Assembly (NCBI GenBank): GCA_001051155.2
Contig: JYIP02000007.1
Span: 684,342 to 748,341, forward strand
Direction of reading: 5' to 3'
Origin: Chrysoporthe austroafricana
Taxonomy: Eukaryota; Ascomycota; Sordariomycetes; Diaporthales; Cryphonectriaceae
DNA length: 64,000 nt
The notes under the pieces were generated by a model. That model was not told the DNA's origin. It made no database searches and saw nothing but the letters and a program-made list of their open reading frames with translations. Below, in pieces: positions 11,134-22,280 of the stretch. The position numbers were made by a program, and so were the translations under genes. Every line of letters starts with the position of its first letter. Position 1 is the stretch's first letter.

Positions 11134-12779
11134 ATGCAGCGGCCGACATACGGGCAGTCGCCCCCCCTCCATCACCCAGTACCACAACACGTCTCGACAG
11201 TCCCCCAGCTTCGATCGCCACCTCCACCCTCGCAGTCGCAACCACAGTCGCAGAACTATGGCAACCCGTACCAGGCACAGCAGGGTGCTGCGAACGGCAA
11301 TATGTTCGGCCAGTATGGCAACTTCCTGAACGACCCCACGGCCCAGTTCGCCGCGCAGTTTGGACAAACAGCTTTCAAGCATGGACAAGAGTATTTGGAG
11401 AGTAATGTGAGTATCTTGGGCGTTTTCGTTCGTTTCAGAGGCGCGCAGTGGCTGGAGAGAGATTCGGCGATGGCGCTACAATGGCTTTGGGAGGGCAACA
11501 AGAGGCGTTGAGGAAGACGGAGTCCAGCAAGCCGCGAGAAAGAAACGGTCAGGCGCATCGCTGCAAGATATACCCCATCGTCAGGTCGAACAGAGTCGAC
11601 CACGGACCCCAAGTCGGCCTCTCGCGAGGGGCACAAGCGGCATTGGAATAGGCGAAAGAAAATCAAGCCGCGCATGAAGGAGGGCAAGTCGAAGAGCTCT
11701 AGACCCGCCGGTTGAGCCAGCCTGGAGAGGGCTGAAAGGAGACGCAGAGCTTGCTCGTCCATGAGGAGCAGACGAAAAGCTACAGGAGACTTAGCTACGT
11801 CAAACTCCAACAGACGGCCAGGAAAGGAGGCAGCGGGGATCAGATGCGACGCAAGGGAGGCATGCCTGGCGCAGCTGCGGCATGAAAGGTGCTGTGATGT
11901 TGGACAAGAGCTGAGTCGAGGAAGATACGATTTCTGAGGCCAGAGGGCGCCCACGACAAAGCTGCAGAGCCGTGGAAGCCTCGCTCCAGACAAGCCAAAG
12001 TGGGGGAAGAGAAGGGTCTCTCTTAATACTGCGCGCGCGCTCTCTCTGCCAAGCCAACATCTGTCAGGAATCTGATGCTAATGACGGGATGCCAGGTCAA
12101 CCGCTATATGAATATCTCGATGCTCAAGCACTACTTCAACGTCACCAACAGCTACGTGATAAACAAGCTCTTCCTGGTGCTGTTCCCATGGCGACACAAG
12201 CCTTGGTCGCGCAAGCCGGACCCAGTGCGACAGGGCCTGTACCTCCCACCACGCGACGACATCAACAGCCCAGACATGTACATACCTGTCATGTCGCTTG
12301 TGACATACATCCTCCTGTCGAGCCTCATCGCCGGCCTGCGGGGGCAGTTCCAGCCGGAGCTCCTGGGGTCCAAGGCGGCGACGGCGCTGATCGTGGTGGT
12401 CCTGGAGATCCTGGGCCTCAAGCTCGGGACGTACATCCTCAGCATATCAAACGACTCGCAGCTGCTGGACCTGGTGGCGTACTCGGGCTACAAGTTCGTA
12501 GGGATCATCGTGACGATCGCGGTGGCGGAGAGCGTCAACGGCGGGAAGGGCACGGGCGGCTGGGTCGGCTGGGGCGTCTTCCTCTACACGTTCCTCGCCA
12601 ACTCGCTCTTCCTCATGCGATCCCTCAAGTACGTGTTGCTGCCGGAGAACAGCGCAGGCCCAGGAACGGGCGGCATGCAGACGGACTCGCGGGCCAAGCG
12701 GAACCAGCGGACGCAGTTCCTGTTCTTCTACTCCTACATCGTGCAGCTCGTACTGATGTGGATCCTGTCGAGGGCGTGA
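11134..12779 (+). CDS. YIF1: YIF1 family ER-Golgi membrane transport protein
   Basis: Integral membrane protein of COPII vesicles that works with YIP1 and Rab GTPases in ER-to-Golgi traffic. Exons 11134-11406 and 12096-12779 give 318 residues. The first 65 or so residues are Q/P/S-rich and cytosolic. The core begins FAAQFGQTAFKHGQ and continues after the intron with VNRYMNISMLKHYF, both hallmarks of the YIF1 (Hrf1) family. It is followed by PWRHKPW, PPRDDINSPDMYIP and four to five hydrophobic segments, then a short C-terminus. The intron is phase 0 with donor GTGAGT, branch GCTAAT and acceptor CAG. At 689 nt it is several times longer than the other introns in the window. I saw no alternative exon in it. 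Divergent from the SRP receptor gene. Confidence 0.93.
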
Positions 12780-14034
12780 TGGAGTCGTGGCTCCTGTTGT
12801 TATGCGTTAAATCGGCGTGGACGGCAGCGACTCAGGTGATTTTGGGATATGAAAATGCCGAATACGGCTATCCGGCGTCAGCAGCTGGTGTAGCTCTGCG
12901 CGCGCGCGCATGTACGATAGAGAGGATCAGGAAGGGCCCCTACGTGGAATGCACGGCGACAGAGTTTCTTGTGTACGAAAGTGTGATTGCTTACGACTCC
13001 AGGCCGTATTGCTCTCATCGGTGTGGGCCAGCTCCCCGGCCGAGTCGGACGTTGACGTTTTCGTTAAGCCCTGTCCCCCTCTGGCTGTCGTAACTCCGAT
13101 GTGATGACCATCTGCCTCGCCGGCAGGCGTCTCCCACCATCACCTAGGCTTTGCATGATCCACATACGACGTATTCCCATACACAGTAACTCCACCGACC
13201 AAACCGAGATTGCTGATTAGCAGGACGGAGCCTCCCCTTCCCCACTCCTCCAATGGACGGGCGCTGCAGCGCGGGGCCGATCGACCTCGAGCAGGGGCCC
13301 CGGCTCCGTACGTGACGCGGCGGAGGAACACATCTTGGCTCTTTATAGTAAAAAGGTTCTGCGGTTTAATCTCACGGGCCCCGGCAGTGCACGAGACTGA
13401 CAGGGCAATAGGGCAGATTGGCTTTTTCTCTCTTCTGGCGTGGGACGCCGGGGCCGGCGGGCTGCACACGTTTTCCCAGCCGGGGGGGGGGGTGGTCGCC
13501 GCCCCCAGAAAGAGAAGCGCCGCTCCCCCCCCTGGCCAGCGCCTATCACAGGACGGCCTTTTTTTCCTGAATATCGCGGCCGGGAACAGAGTCGATCATC
13601 GCTCGGGTCCAGATCTGGACACGACGTTGCGTCTCCTCCACCGCCAAGCCCACGTCGTGCGTACGCGGCGGTGTATTTTCTCACCAATCCAATAGTCTCT
13701 GTCTGCTAGCAATGCGCCCGTCGCCGCGACGTGCCCGGCTCCGAGGCACAGCCCGGGACTATCAGAATAGGGTGCGATGTGAGGTCCTAGGTGAGGCTCG
13801 ATAAGGTATATAAGAAGATTCATGCCCTCGGACATGGAGCGTCCTTGGCAGATCGGAACGCCAAGCAAGATCAGAAACATTTAAGAGCTTCTACTTCTTC
13901 TTCCGCCTCCTCCCCCCACGGTCTCTTCCTCACCACCGTCACCACCACGCTCTTTTTCCAGCCTTCGCTGCTCGTCGGTCGTTTCTCGCAGCCTCGCTAC
14001 GGCACAGCACTGTCTTTACCAACCTATCATCACA
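12780..14034. other. Intergenic region with promoter of the LysM gene
   Basis: Lies between the YIF1 stop and the LysM start, both on the plus strand. It has no supported gene. The last ~230 bases hold a TATA box (13807) and a pyrimidine-rich leader (about 13880-14030). Confidence 0.6.
13807..13814 (+). promoter_or_regulatory. TATA box of the LysM gene
   Basis: TATATAAG about 220 bases ahead of the ATG at 14035, followed by a C/T-rich stretch typical of fungal transcription starts and leaders. Confidence 0.6.
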
Positions 14035-14822
14035 ATGGCTTCGCAACGATTCGGACTGGCCATCGCCGCCGTTCTGGCCTCGGCCTCTGTCACTTCCGCC
14101 GCCACCTGCGACACCAGCACCCTCAACACCACGGCCTACCTGTACCCCATCACTGTCTCGGGCACGACCATCAAGGAGGTCGCGGATGCCACCGGCCGCG
14201 GTCTCTGTAACATCGCCCGGTACAACTTCATGGCTGACGAGGTTTGTGACTACCCGGTCTTTTTCTTTTTCTATTTCTATTTTTATTTTCATTTTTTTAT
14301 TCTAAGAGGTATCCCGGCTAACAAACACCCCCCCTGCAGAGCATCATCCCCAACGTCGGCCAGGAGATCGCCATCCCGCCCGAGGTGTGCCCCGACGAGA
14401 TCGACAACACGACCTGCGTGGTCGACAACTGGAACAGCACCAACACGTGCCTGGTCGGCGGCCCGCGGCTGTACTACACGGTCAACGGTGACACGTACGC
14501 TAAGATCGCCAACCGGCTCAACCTGGCGGTGTCGGTGTTCTCGACGGGCAACACGAGCGAGGAGCTCGACGCGGGCCAGTTCGTCAAGGTGCCGCTGTGC
14601 GACCCCAGCGTGTGCAGCTACAAGCCCTTCCAGTTCACCCTCGGCGACCCCAAGTGCTACAAGGACCTGGCGGACGAGTACGGCGTCACCGTCGGCCAGA
14701 TCATGCAGCTGAGCCCGACCTACAACTACAGCCAGGCCAACTACGAGGACGTCACCCCGCCCACCATCGACCTGGTCCTGAACTGCACCGCCCTGTCGGA
14801 CAACATCACCGTCATCACCTAA
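14035..14822 (+). CDS. Secreted LysM-domain protein
   Basis: Predicted extracellular carbohydrate-binding (chitin-type) protein. Exons 14035-14241 and 14340-14822 give 229 residues; the 98-nt intron has a GTTTGT donor, a GGCTAAC branch and a CAG acceptor. Residues 1-22 form a signal peptide (basic start, hydrophobic AIAAVLASASV core, cleavage near TSA/A). After cleavage come LysM-like modules: a first one reading PITVSGTTIKEVADATGRGLCNIARYNFM..VGQEIAIPP, interrupted by the intron, then a clearer one YYTVNGDTYAKIANRLNL..GQFVKVPLC. A weaker third repeat (FTLGDPKCYKDLADEYGVTVGQI) has no clear module end. Ten or so cysteines and several NxT/NxS sites fit secretion. There is no catalytic domain and no GPI tail, so it resembles LysM effectors or cell-wall binders rather than chitinases. 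Whether the organism uses it on a host cannot be told from sequence. Confidence 0.88.
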
Positions 14823-17767
14823 GCGGTCACCGACGAGGCTGGCTGGGGCGAGGGGGGAGAAAAGGTGTGCTTGGTCTAGAGAGAGGGTCGGCGGACTGGT
14901 GGTGCGCATTGCCTATTTCCTGTACATACTGAGCAAATCTGTGGAGCATTTCAAGGCTCCGTGCACATGACAACCCAATATAGACGGAGGGATGTACTTA
15001 GATCTCATGAATAAGCGTCGTTCATTCACACAGTTACGCAGATCCAGGTCCACCCGCTCGTCCTGATGTGCAAACATTACGCAATCGCCGCCCTCGATCA
15101 CATTCTCATTCTCTGCCAACCCCTAATTACTGGGTACTACTGGGTATAGGCCCCAGCATCTGATCTCCCTGTCGAGATCGAAGCCAGGTGCCGACGACTT
15201 GGCTTTTCTTGTCCCCCCACCTTCGTCCTCTTCTTCTTTTTCTTGTTTCCCCCCCACGGGCCCCCTCGTGTCCCAGGGCGACCGGGGGCGGAGGAGAACA
15301 CATAACAAAATCTTAGATCTGATAAATGATATTAGCCGCCGCAAATACCTCGGGAGGGAGGGCTGTGGGGCCCACCCGCCGGACCCGCCCCTGTCCCTGC
15401 CGCGCGTATACTGCTCCGGGAAGCGTGCAGCTGCCAAGTGCCGAAGGGGTTCCTCTCGACCCGCTCCGCCTCTATTTAGCACAGCACCCACCCCCGGCAG
15501 CACTCTAAGTCGAGATAATACTGTGTGGGCACCCGCGCACGGAAAAAAAAAGGCATTCTGCCTTGCCCTGCTAAGGCCCCCGGGGGAGGACCAGGGGGGG
15601 TTTTACTACTGGGTATGTATCCACAGGAGAGGAGCCCACGGATTGCGTGCAGGCAGGCAGGCCCCTTTGTGGGCGCTGTTTTGACATGTTAAGCGAGGGC
15701 TTGCGCTGTGGGGGGGGCGGCGCGGGATACAAGTCAGTACTAGATACACCTAGATACAGTAATCCGTAGCCGCTAGCTTCTCGAGATCCCGCTGTGCCTT
15801 GCGCCCCTTATGGGAGTACTCCAGTTTTCGGACTTACGCAACGTTCCCCACTTGTATATACTCGCGCTCGGGCGCCCCAATTGACACGTCTTAGTAATAT
15901 TGGCCTATAGGGGTATACTTTTCGTATAGTCCCCCAACGGCCATTTCGGTGCTTTATTTTTTTTTTTGGCCCCCGCGACCTGCATACCGCTTCACGATAA
16001 CGTAATGGCCCTGTAGCTCGGTATGCTGTACTTAAATAGATATGCACCTGGTGTAGACAGCACAAGCTTTCCCTTAATTACCTCAGGCTGGAGGTACCTA
16101 CATAATTACATACTAGGCCCAACGGCCTACTATCCCCCAGGCTGCCTACCCCAACGAAGGCCCCCTCCCCCTATGGAGCCACAAGTACTTCAATATAACC
16201 AAGCGGGGCGCCCGATGTCATCTAAACGCTCACCGTCCATGTTGCATTTCGGCGGCCTGCCAGTGGACGACGGCCGCCGATCGCTCTAAATGCTAAATCC
16301 CGCACCCGCCCGGGATTTGCAGCTCCCTGCGCCGCGGGGCGGCTGGCCGCCGGGAGGGAGGGCGGGGGCCCTTCACCGCGTCGGTGGGACCGAGCTGGAG
16401 CTGCGGACACCAGAAGTAACGCGCAGGAGGCCCCCGGGCGGGCCAGAGAGAAAGAGCAATATCGTTGGCATCACGGCAGGCAGACAGGCCGCCGGCCAGG
16501 TGGCCACGGCGCAGCAGGGCTTTGTTTCTGTTGGCCCCCTCCCCTCGGTGTGCGCAATAGCAGCAGCTGTGCCGCTCGACCCGAGGGGAGCTGGAACAGG
16601 AGAAGATTGACTCACGAGGGGAGCTGTGAGGAGCAGCAGGACGGTGAACGGGTGGGCCAGAGCAGACGCCGGTGGAGAGTTTTTCGTTCGTGAGAGCTCT
16701 TTGCTGCCCGAGGGTCCTTCCCGTGCTGAAGCGGACGGGGGCAGGACGGAAAATCAATTAGATGAGGTGGCTAGAGCGCCTTGTCAGAGAGTAATGAGGC
16801 GGATAAACCCTTTGACATTTTTCTCCCCCCTCCCGTAATTATCGCGAGCGTCACGAGTATAAGCCATCGTCGGCGGTATCGTATATCCTCACAAGCCTCC
16901 TTTTTGGCTAGCGCAGCCGTTTCCGGCTTAGTCAGGGCTCATCTCGATTAGAATTCAAATAAGGTTTTCCCAAGTGCCGTCATCTGACCGAAAACGAGCG
17001 CACTCGGTAGATGTGATTCCGCCCGAGCGCAATGAAACGGTCTCTTGGGATTTAACTTGAGGTCTTCAAGATCAAACATTGTTTCGTCAGCTATGGAGAG
17101 TGAGAGCCAGACATGACTTGCCACCAGCGGTCCGAGTTTATATTACTGACATATACGACCAGATCGTGTCGGGCTCTTTCAAAGAGCCGACATGACTAGG
17201 CGGAGAGCGGAGTCTTGTTGATGTTCCAGACTTCCTGTGCTCGTCGAAGTGCGCTGGCCGAGCACACTTCCTCACCTACACCGAAGAAGATTGTGACAGA
17301 CCGAGAACAAATTACGTGGTAATATGTCTTGTGCACGTGCGGTTATCATCACCGAGGCCGAACAGACGAAGTGCATACACACAAACCCTGGTCCTGGTCC
17401 ATCGTGACTTTGACCGTATTTCACCGTCGGTGAGCGACAGTGACACTTGCAACAATAGCGCCCTTGGACAGTGGGATCAAGCCACAGAGCAAGTCGGCGC
17501 TAGGGAAGAACAAGAGACCTGCTTCAGGGCCATATGGCCATTGCGTCTATCGTAGTAATGCTATGTCCAGAAAATCGCAGTGATCCCGCCCGAGACTAAG
17601 ACGGGCGGACCGTACCGTTCTATGACGGGCGCACCAAGGCCCAGATCGAGCCAGCGCACCACGGAAGCCAGATAGCATCCGAATATCTCGTGGGTAACCC
17701 CCTGTAAAACCCCCTGGCTCCGTGACCAACGCCGCCGAGCTTCCTGCTGACGATCGGGGCCAGACGT
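14823..17767. other. 2.9-kb gap between convergent LysM and signal-peptidase genes
   Basis: Tail-to-tail, so no promoter is required here, yet it is nearly 3 kb long. Base composition is patchy: GC-rich around 15160-15720 and 16250-16800, and AT-richer around 15800-16130 and 16830-17520. No coding frame has recognisable features, and I see no terminal repeats or transposase remnants. A short perfect inverted repeat lies at 17172-17188. Confidence 0.5.
17172..17188. repeat. Perfect short inverted repeat
   Basis: GGCTCTTT-C-AAAGAGCC: two 8-base arms around one base. It lies in non-coding sequence, and no role can be assigned. Confidence 0.8.
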
Positions 17768-19492
17768 CTAGTCCTCCTTCAGGCTATCCTCCCTGGGTAT
17801 GGTGATGGAGAAGTGCAAGACCTCGTAGTCCTCGCTCTTCTCCGCATCACCATCCTCCTCCTCCTCCTTCTGCTTATCAGCCTCCTCCCCGTCGGCGGCG
17901 GCGGTGCCCTTGGCTTCGCCCTGCGCCTCCTCTCCCTCGGGCTTGGTGATGGCCTTGCCCTCCCCGTCGACCTCGACAACGACGTCCTCCACGTCGAGGC
18001 TGCCGTCCTCGGTGTAGGCCCACATGTCCTGGATCTCGCCCCGCCACAGCCCCGTGAGGTAGGCGGTCCCGACGACGCCAGGGACTAGGTACAGCAGCGC
18101 GGGCTGACCGGTGCGGAAGATCACGAGCACGGAGATAGTGACGAGCATGCCGACGAGGTAGCCGGCGATGGTGGCGTGGAAGTACGTCTTCGGGAACGAG
18201 GCGTCGGCCACGGCCCGGAGCGCGGGCCGGCCGGACACCAGGCCGCGCCAGCTGGACGTCCAGAAGGCGGTGCCCCACCGGCCGCGGGGGTCCACGAACG
18301 GCGCCTTGACGCTGCGGTAGGCGGTCGTGGCGGTGGTGGCCTCCTCGGTGACCGTCTCCAGCCGCGTCTCCTCGCGCGTGATCTTCCGCTGGTAGTGCTT
18401 CCACAGGTCGAACCGCAGGGCCAGGCAGATGAAGATGCCCGGGACGACGATGTCGCCAAGCCCGAGTATGCTGGACCGCTTGGCCGTCTGGTACGTTAGC
18501 TTGATGGGCACGTCGAGCTGCGTGGCCACCCCGAGCATGAAGGGCGTGTAGAAGACCATGATGATGTCGTAGAAGAAGAGGCTGGACAGCACCAGGGAGC
18601 CGATGGAGAAGGACGTGACCGACAGGCACTGGAAGCCCATGTAACAGACCGCGAGACCGATGACGTTGGCGAGCATGGTGTTGCTGGTGTAGAGGTACGC
18701 GCCCTGAACTGCGACGCCGGCGATGCAGCCGACGATGGAGGCGATCTTGAAGGAAGCCTTCTCCTCATAGGAGCCCAAGGCTGTGACCTCCACGTTCCAG
18801 TCCTCGACGAGCAGGTGGCGGAGCCCGAACAGGAACCTGCTCATATGCAAGGACACCGGCAGCTCTGACGCAGCGCCAGGAAACGGCGTGCGCTTCTTGG
18901 GGTCGACCACGTGCGCCTGATCCTCACCATCGGCGTCGCAAACGCCATCAACCTGCTTCCGAGGCGCGTCGACGAGCCTCTGCGTGCGGCTGCGCGGGTG
19001 GATCTTGAACAACCTCCCCTTTCGGTCCACCCATGCCTCAGGGAAGACGAAGCCCAGGACGGTCTGTATCGTGTTCCCGATGAACAAGCCCGTGCTGAAG
19101 ACGCCCGTGGCGGACATGTACCACCTCAGAATCTTGTTCAGGATGGCGGGGTCCTGGAGCCACTTGATCAGGTAGTATAGCCCGATGAGCACCGTAGCCG
19201 CCAGGAGCGGGAACGTGATTGCGTCGCTGGCCTCGAAGCCCGGCATGAACTTCTCCTCGTGCTCCGCGGCAGGCCTGCCGCCCTTGGTCCTGCGCTTCGG
19301 CCGGACCGGGGGCGCGGCGGACGGCGGGCGGCGCAGGGAGGCGTGCGCACCGACGTAGATGATGAGGATGGCGGAGACGACCATCTGGACCTCGACGGCC
19401 ATGAAGTCCATGGACTCTGGGAGGCGCCAGGTGGTGGGTGGCGAGGTGACGACGTGCTCGTCGGGGATGGGGGAGGGTACGGCTTCTGCCAT
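17768..19492 (-). CDS. Signal peptide peptidase (intramembrane aspartyl protease, presenilin/SPP family)
   Basis: Polytopic ER protease that cleaves signal-peptide remnants and other transmembrane segments within the membrane. Single exon, 574 residues. The ATG at 19492 is used; there is no upstream in-frame ATG. The catalytic aspartates lie in FFYDIIMVF (Tyr308-Asp309) and LGLGDIVVPG (Asp347), and the PAL motif is at about 464-466 (QPALLYLVPG), all in the order required by the family. About nine hydrophobic segments are visible. After the PAL helix is a roughly 100-residue hydrophilic, Glu/Lys-rich tail ending SLKED. I see no KKxx-type ER-retrieval ending. A basic loop (RPKRRTKGGRP) follows the first membrane segment. 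Start codons of this gene and the cyclophilin gene are 811 bp apart and divergent. Confidence 0.95.
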   Translation of the reverse strand: MAEAVPSPIPDEHVVTSPPTTWRLPESMDFMAVEVQMVVSAILIIYVGAHASLRRPPSAAPPVRPKRRTKGGRPAAEHEEKFMPGFEASDAITFPLLAATVLIGLYYLIKWLQDPAILNKILRWYMSATGVFSTGLFIGNTIQTVLGFVFPEAWVDRKGRLFKIHPRSRTQRLVDAPRKQVDGVCDADGEDQAHVVDPKKRTPFPGAASELPVSLHMSRFLFGLRHLLVEDWNVEVTALGSYEEKASFKIASIVGCIAGVAVQGAYLYTSNTMLANVIGLAVCYMGFQCLSVTSFSIGSLVLSSLFFYDIIMVFYTPFMLGVATQLDVPIKLTYQTAKRSSILGLGDIVVPGIFICLALRFDLWKHYQRKITREETRLETVTEEATTATTAYRSVKAPFVDPRGRWGTAFWTSSWRGLVSGRPALRAVADASFPKTYFHATIAGYLVGMLVTISVLVIFRTGQPALLYLVPGVVGTAYLTGLWRGEIQDMWAYTEDGSLDVEDVVVEVDGEGKAITKPEGEEAQGEAKGTAAADGEEADKQKEEEEDGDAEKSEDYEVLHFSITIPREDSLKED

Positions 19493-20303
19493 GTTGAGCA
19501 AGCAGTGTTGGGCGCCCGTGCTTCACCACGCGCTCCTCTTGTGTTGTATGTAGATGGCACGAGCCTGGAGAGTTCTATGCTGAGATGCCACTGTGGACGA
19601 TGGTACTGCCCAGGCGGATAGATGGTGGCGTGTTCCAGGAATGGTGTCGTTGAGATGGCATGGACCGCTTCTCAAGAAGCCCGCCGTGCTGTACAACGTT
19701 GCTGCCTTGTTTGTGAGCTCAGGCAAAGGTTGCACTTCCAGCAGGCGCAGCACAAACGGCGACGTGGCCTGTGATACCAATCAAAGGGAAAGATTGGGCA
19801 CCAACGATAGACGACAACCTGTCATGATCGGTATGATGCTCGTGTGACCCCGCAGGCAGCTTTCCGTCAGGAAAGGGCCTGGGAAACAAGGCAGCAGGTC
19901 TCAGGCTGCAAATCTCGAACTCAGAAGAGGGTAGATGCAGGTAGTCTGAGCAGTCGCCCCTTCACCACTGACGCTGGTGGCTTCAAGGACCCATGGAAGC
20001 TGATGTGTCACTTTTTTCCTCGTCCGCCCAGAAGTGGGAGAGACTGCAAGCTTTGTGACAGCCTTGCAGCGATCTTGGTGTGCACCCGCTGGGCACTGTA
20101 CTGGGGTCTGGGCTCCGGTCCGGCGGCCCAGACCGCTGTAACGTCATCGACAGGGGGAACCCTGAGCTGCCAGAACCTCAGCCTTGTCCCCTAAATTTTG
20201 TTTGTCCCCGCGCATGTGAGAGCTTCCCCGACACCAGCCAGCCCAGGCCTGACCACAACACCACCCAACGCCCTGCAGCACCACCGCCCGCAACGCCGCC
20301 GAG
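19493..20303. promoter_or_regulatory. Divergent promoter region: signal peptide peptidase / cyclophilin
   Basis: Contains the two promoters by geometry. No TATA box or repeat stands out, and the 100 bases before 20304 are C/A-rich like a leader. Confidence 0.55.
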
Positions 20304-20920
20304 ATGGCCAAAGAAGTAGCCCTAGACACCTCGATGGTAAGCAGTCTCGCGACCCCTCTCCCCCTCCCCGCCTGCCCGGCCCTCACCAGCCGAGACCGAT
20401 CAGCCGACTGACCCCTCCTGCTCCCCCCAACCAACAGGGCACCATCACCCTCGAGCTCTACACGACCCAGGCGCCGCGGACCTGCACCAACTTCCTGACG
20501 CTCTGCGGGCGCGGCTACTACGACGGCACGATCTTCCACCGGGTGATCGCGGACTTCATGATCCAGGGCGGCGACCCGACGGGCACGGGCCGCGGCGGCG
20601 CCTCCATCTACGGCGACAAGTTCGCCGACGAGATCCCGCGGCTGCCCGGGACCACGACGCCCGAGCTCAAGCACACGGGCGCCGGCGTGCTGTCCATGGC
20701 CAACGCCGGGCCCGACACCAACGGCTCGCAGTTCTTCATCACCCTCGCCCCCGCCCCCTGGCTCGACGGGAAGCACACCGTCTTCGGCCGCGTCCGCGCC
20801 GGCATGGCCGTCGTCCGGCGGCTCGGCCTCGTCCGCGTCGGCCCCGAGGACAGGCCCGTCGAGGAGATCAAGATCCTGCGGGCGCGGGTGGTCGACGACG
20901 GGGAGAGCGAGGGCGTGTGA
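20304..20920 (+). CDS. Cyclophilin-type peptidyl-prolyl isomerase, PPIL1/Ppi1 group
   Basis: Catalyses proline cis-trans isomerisation; the PPIL1 group is a known spliceosome component. Exons 20304-20336 and 20438-20920 give 171 residues. The first exon encodes only 11 residues, ending at an internal ATG, and the 101-nt intron has a GTAAGC donor and CAG acceptor. Active-site residues are present: [19 protein letters not shown] (Arg, Phe and Gln of the cyclophilin site), GSQFFIT and the tryptophan in [14 protein letters not shown]. The single-domain layout without signal peptide, the GTITLELY start and the [12 protein letters not shown] segment place it with PPIL1 rather than cyclophilin A or B. 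A small extra loop (RLPGTTTPE) precedes [13 protein letters not shown] protein beginning at the second ATG would lack the first strand. Confidence 0.93.
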
Positions 20921-22280
20921 GGGTGGTGGCCGGGCGGGCGGGCGGGGTATTCAGCTGCGTCCTGAAGAGGAGGGACCAGAGTACACCTCAATGGGCGCAT
21001 AGTGCAAGCCCAGGAACATAAGTGGCTAGTTTAGACGTAAGATGTCTGACAGGGCAGGACAGGGCGAAGGACCAGGCACAGGTCATGGCGATGACCGGGG
21101 ATGGCCACAGCTGAGAGTTTTCCCACTGCGTATGCTCTCAAAAAAGCCCTGCTCTGGCTCGCATACAGGGGACCTGGCCGGTAGTCTTCATGAGACTGCC
21201 TCGGTGCAAGGTGCTCGCCGGATAATGCATGCTCGAAAGCCCCCATGGCCAGTCCGCTAGGGAATTCAGGAGCAGGCGGACATATCACGGACAGAATTAG
21301 ACTCGTTCCACGGCCCTTGCTCTGGCGGTCACACCAACAGAAGCGGACACAAGTGGCGGGCTTTCACGCAGTAGTATGGAATAGCCTCGAATGCAAGCAG
21401 TCGGGCATGAATATACCCGCCGTGGGAACCCCGAGTGTGGCACATCTGTTGTTGGACAGCCTGCTATGGGATGATCGGTCTGGGAATATCCCGTCTCATT
21501 TAGTATCATGCCTGGCAAAGAGGCGCGCCATCTCGATTTCCACAACTACCAAGGTATGCTCCGAAGTGATCCCAGCGACACGGCCCTTCTCAAATAAAGA
21601 CGAGATCGGAACCAGCGCGACGACGCCGTGTCACCTCATCTTCCATGCAGAGTTTTTCGTCCAGAAAAAAAAAGATATAAAAATCAATATGGGAGGATCT
21701 CAGGATTGTTCTCAGAAACCCTTCGGCGAGACACACCGAAACGACCGACCGACCAACCAACCAACCAACCAACCAACACCGTTGATGCAAAACAAAAGAG
21801 CATGAATAAGAACCAAAAATCCAAGTTTACAGAACTTGAGTTGCCGCCGGTTACGAGACTTCCTGTTGGGGCCCTGAGGGCACTCTCATGTCTTGTTCGA
21901 TTTGCGTGCGTGTTCAGCCCCCCAAGTGAGAGCAACCACCAAGGTGATATGCGGGAGCCCACATGTCCTCGGGAGGGCGCTCGTCGTAACGTGTGGCTCC
22001 TCTGTCCTCAGGACGCGCGATCGCGGTTTTGCTTGGCGCACATGCGCTGCAGGGCGATGGCCAGCTGCAGTAGTCTCCTCCTGCACGCTGGCGTCCGTGC
22101 CATCTTGGCAAGCCCTTTCCGATGGTCGACGCACTCTGCAGATCGCGCCTCGCGCCTCGCGCCTCGCGCCGCAGACATAGTATTTTCTTTGGTCGCAGAC
22201 ACCGGGCTCTGGACCGAAGGCGCACGCCTTCCGCGGAATTCCTCACCTGGAGGGGTTTTATTTTCCCACTGCCTCCCGTC
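20921..22280. other. Tail-to-tail gap, cyclophilin to SGF11
   Basis: 1.36 kb of non-coding sequence with a GACC/AACC tetranucleotide run (21742-21776). Open frames present overlap on both strands and show no recognisable features. Confidence 0.55.
21742..21776. repeat. Tetranucleotide repeat (GACC)n-(AACC)n
   Basis: About three GACC units pass directly into about five AACC units. Confidence 0.9.

Noticed and set aside
11256..11993. 245-codon minus-strand frame antisense to YIF1
   Set aside because: Runs across the YIF1 exon/intron border and intron; no domain. Likely a by-product of the long intron.
13210..13695. Overlapping frames of 110-160 codons before the LysM gene
   Set aside because: Promoter region with homopolymer runs; no motif.
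15800..16130. AT-richer stretch suspected to be a transposon relic
   Set aside because: No terminal repeats, target duplication or transposase-like translation found; left as unexplained spacer.
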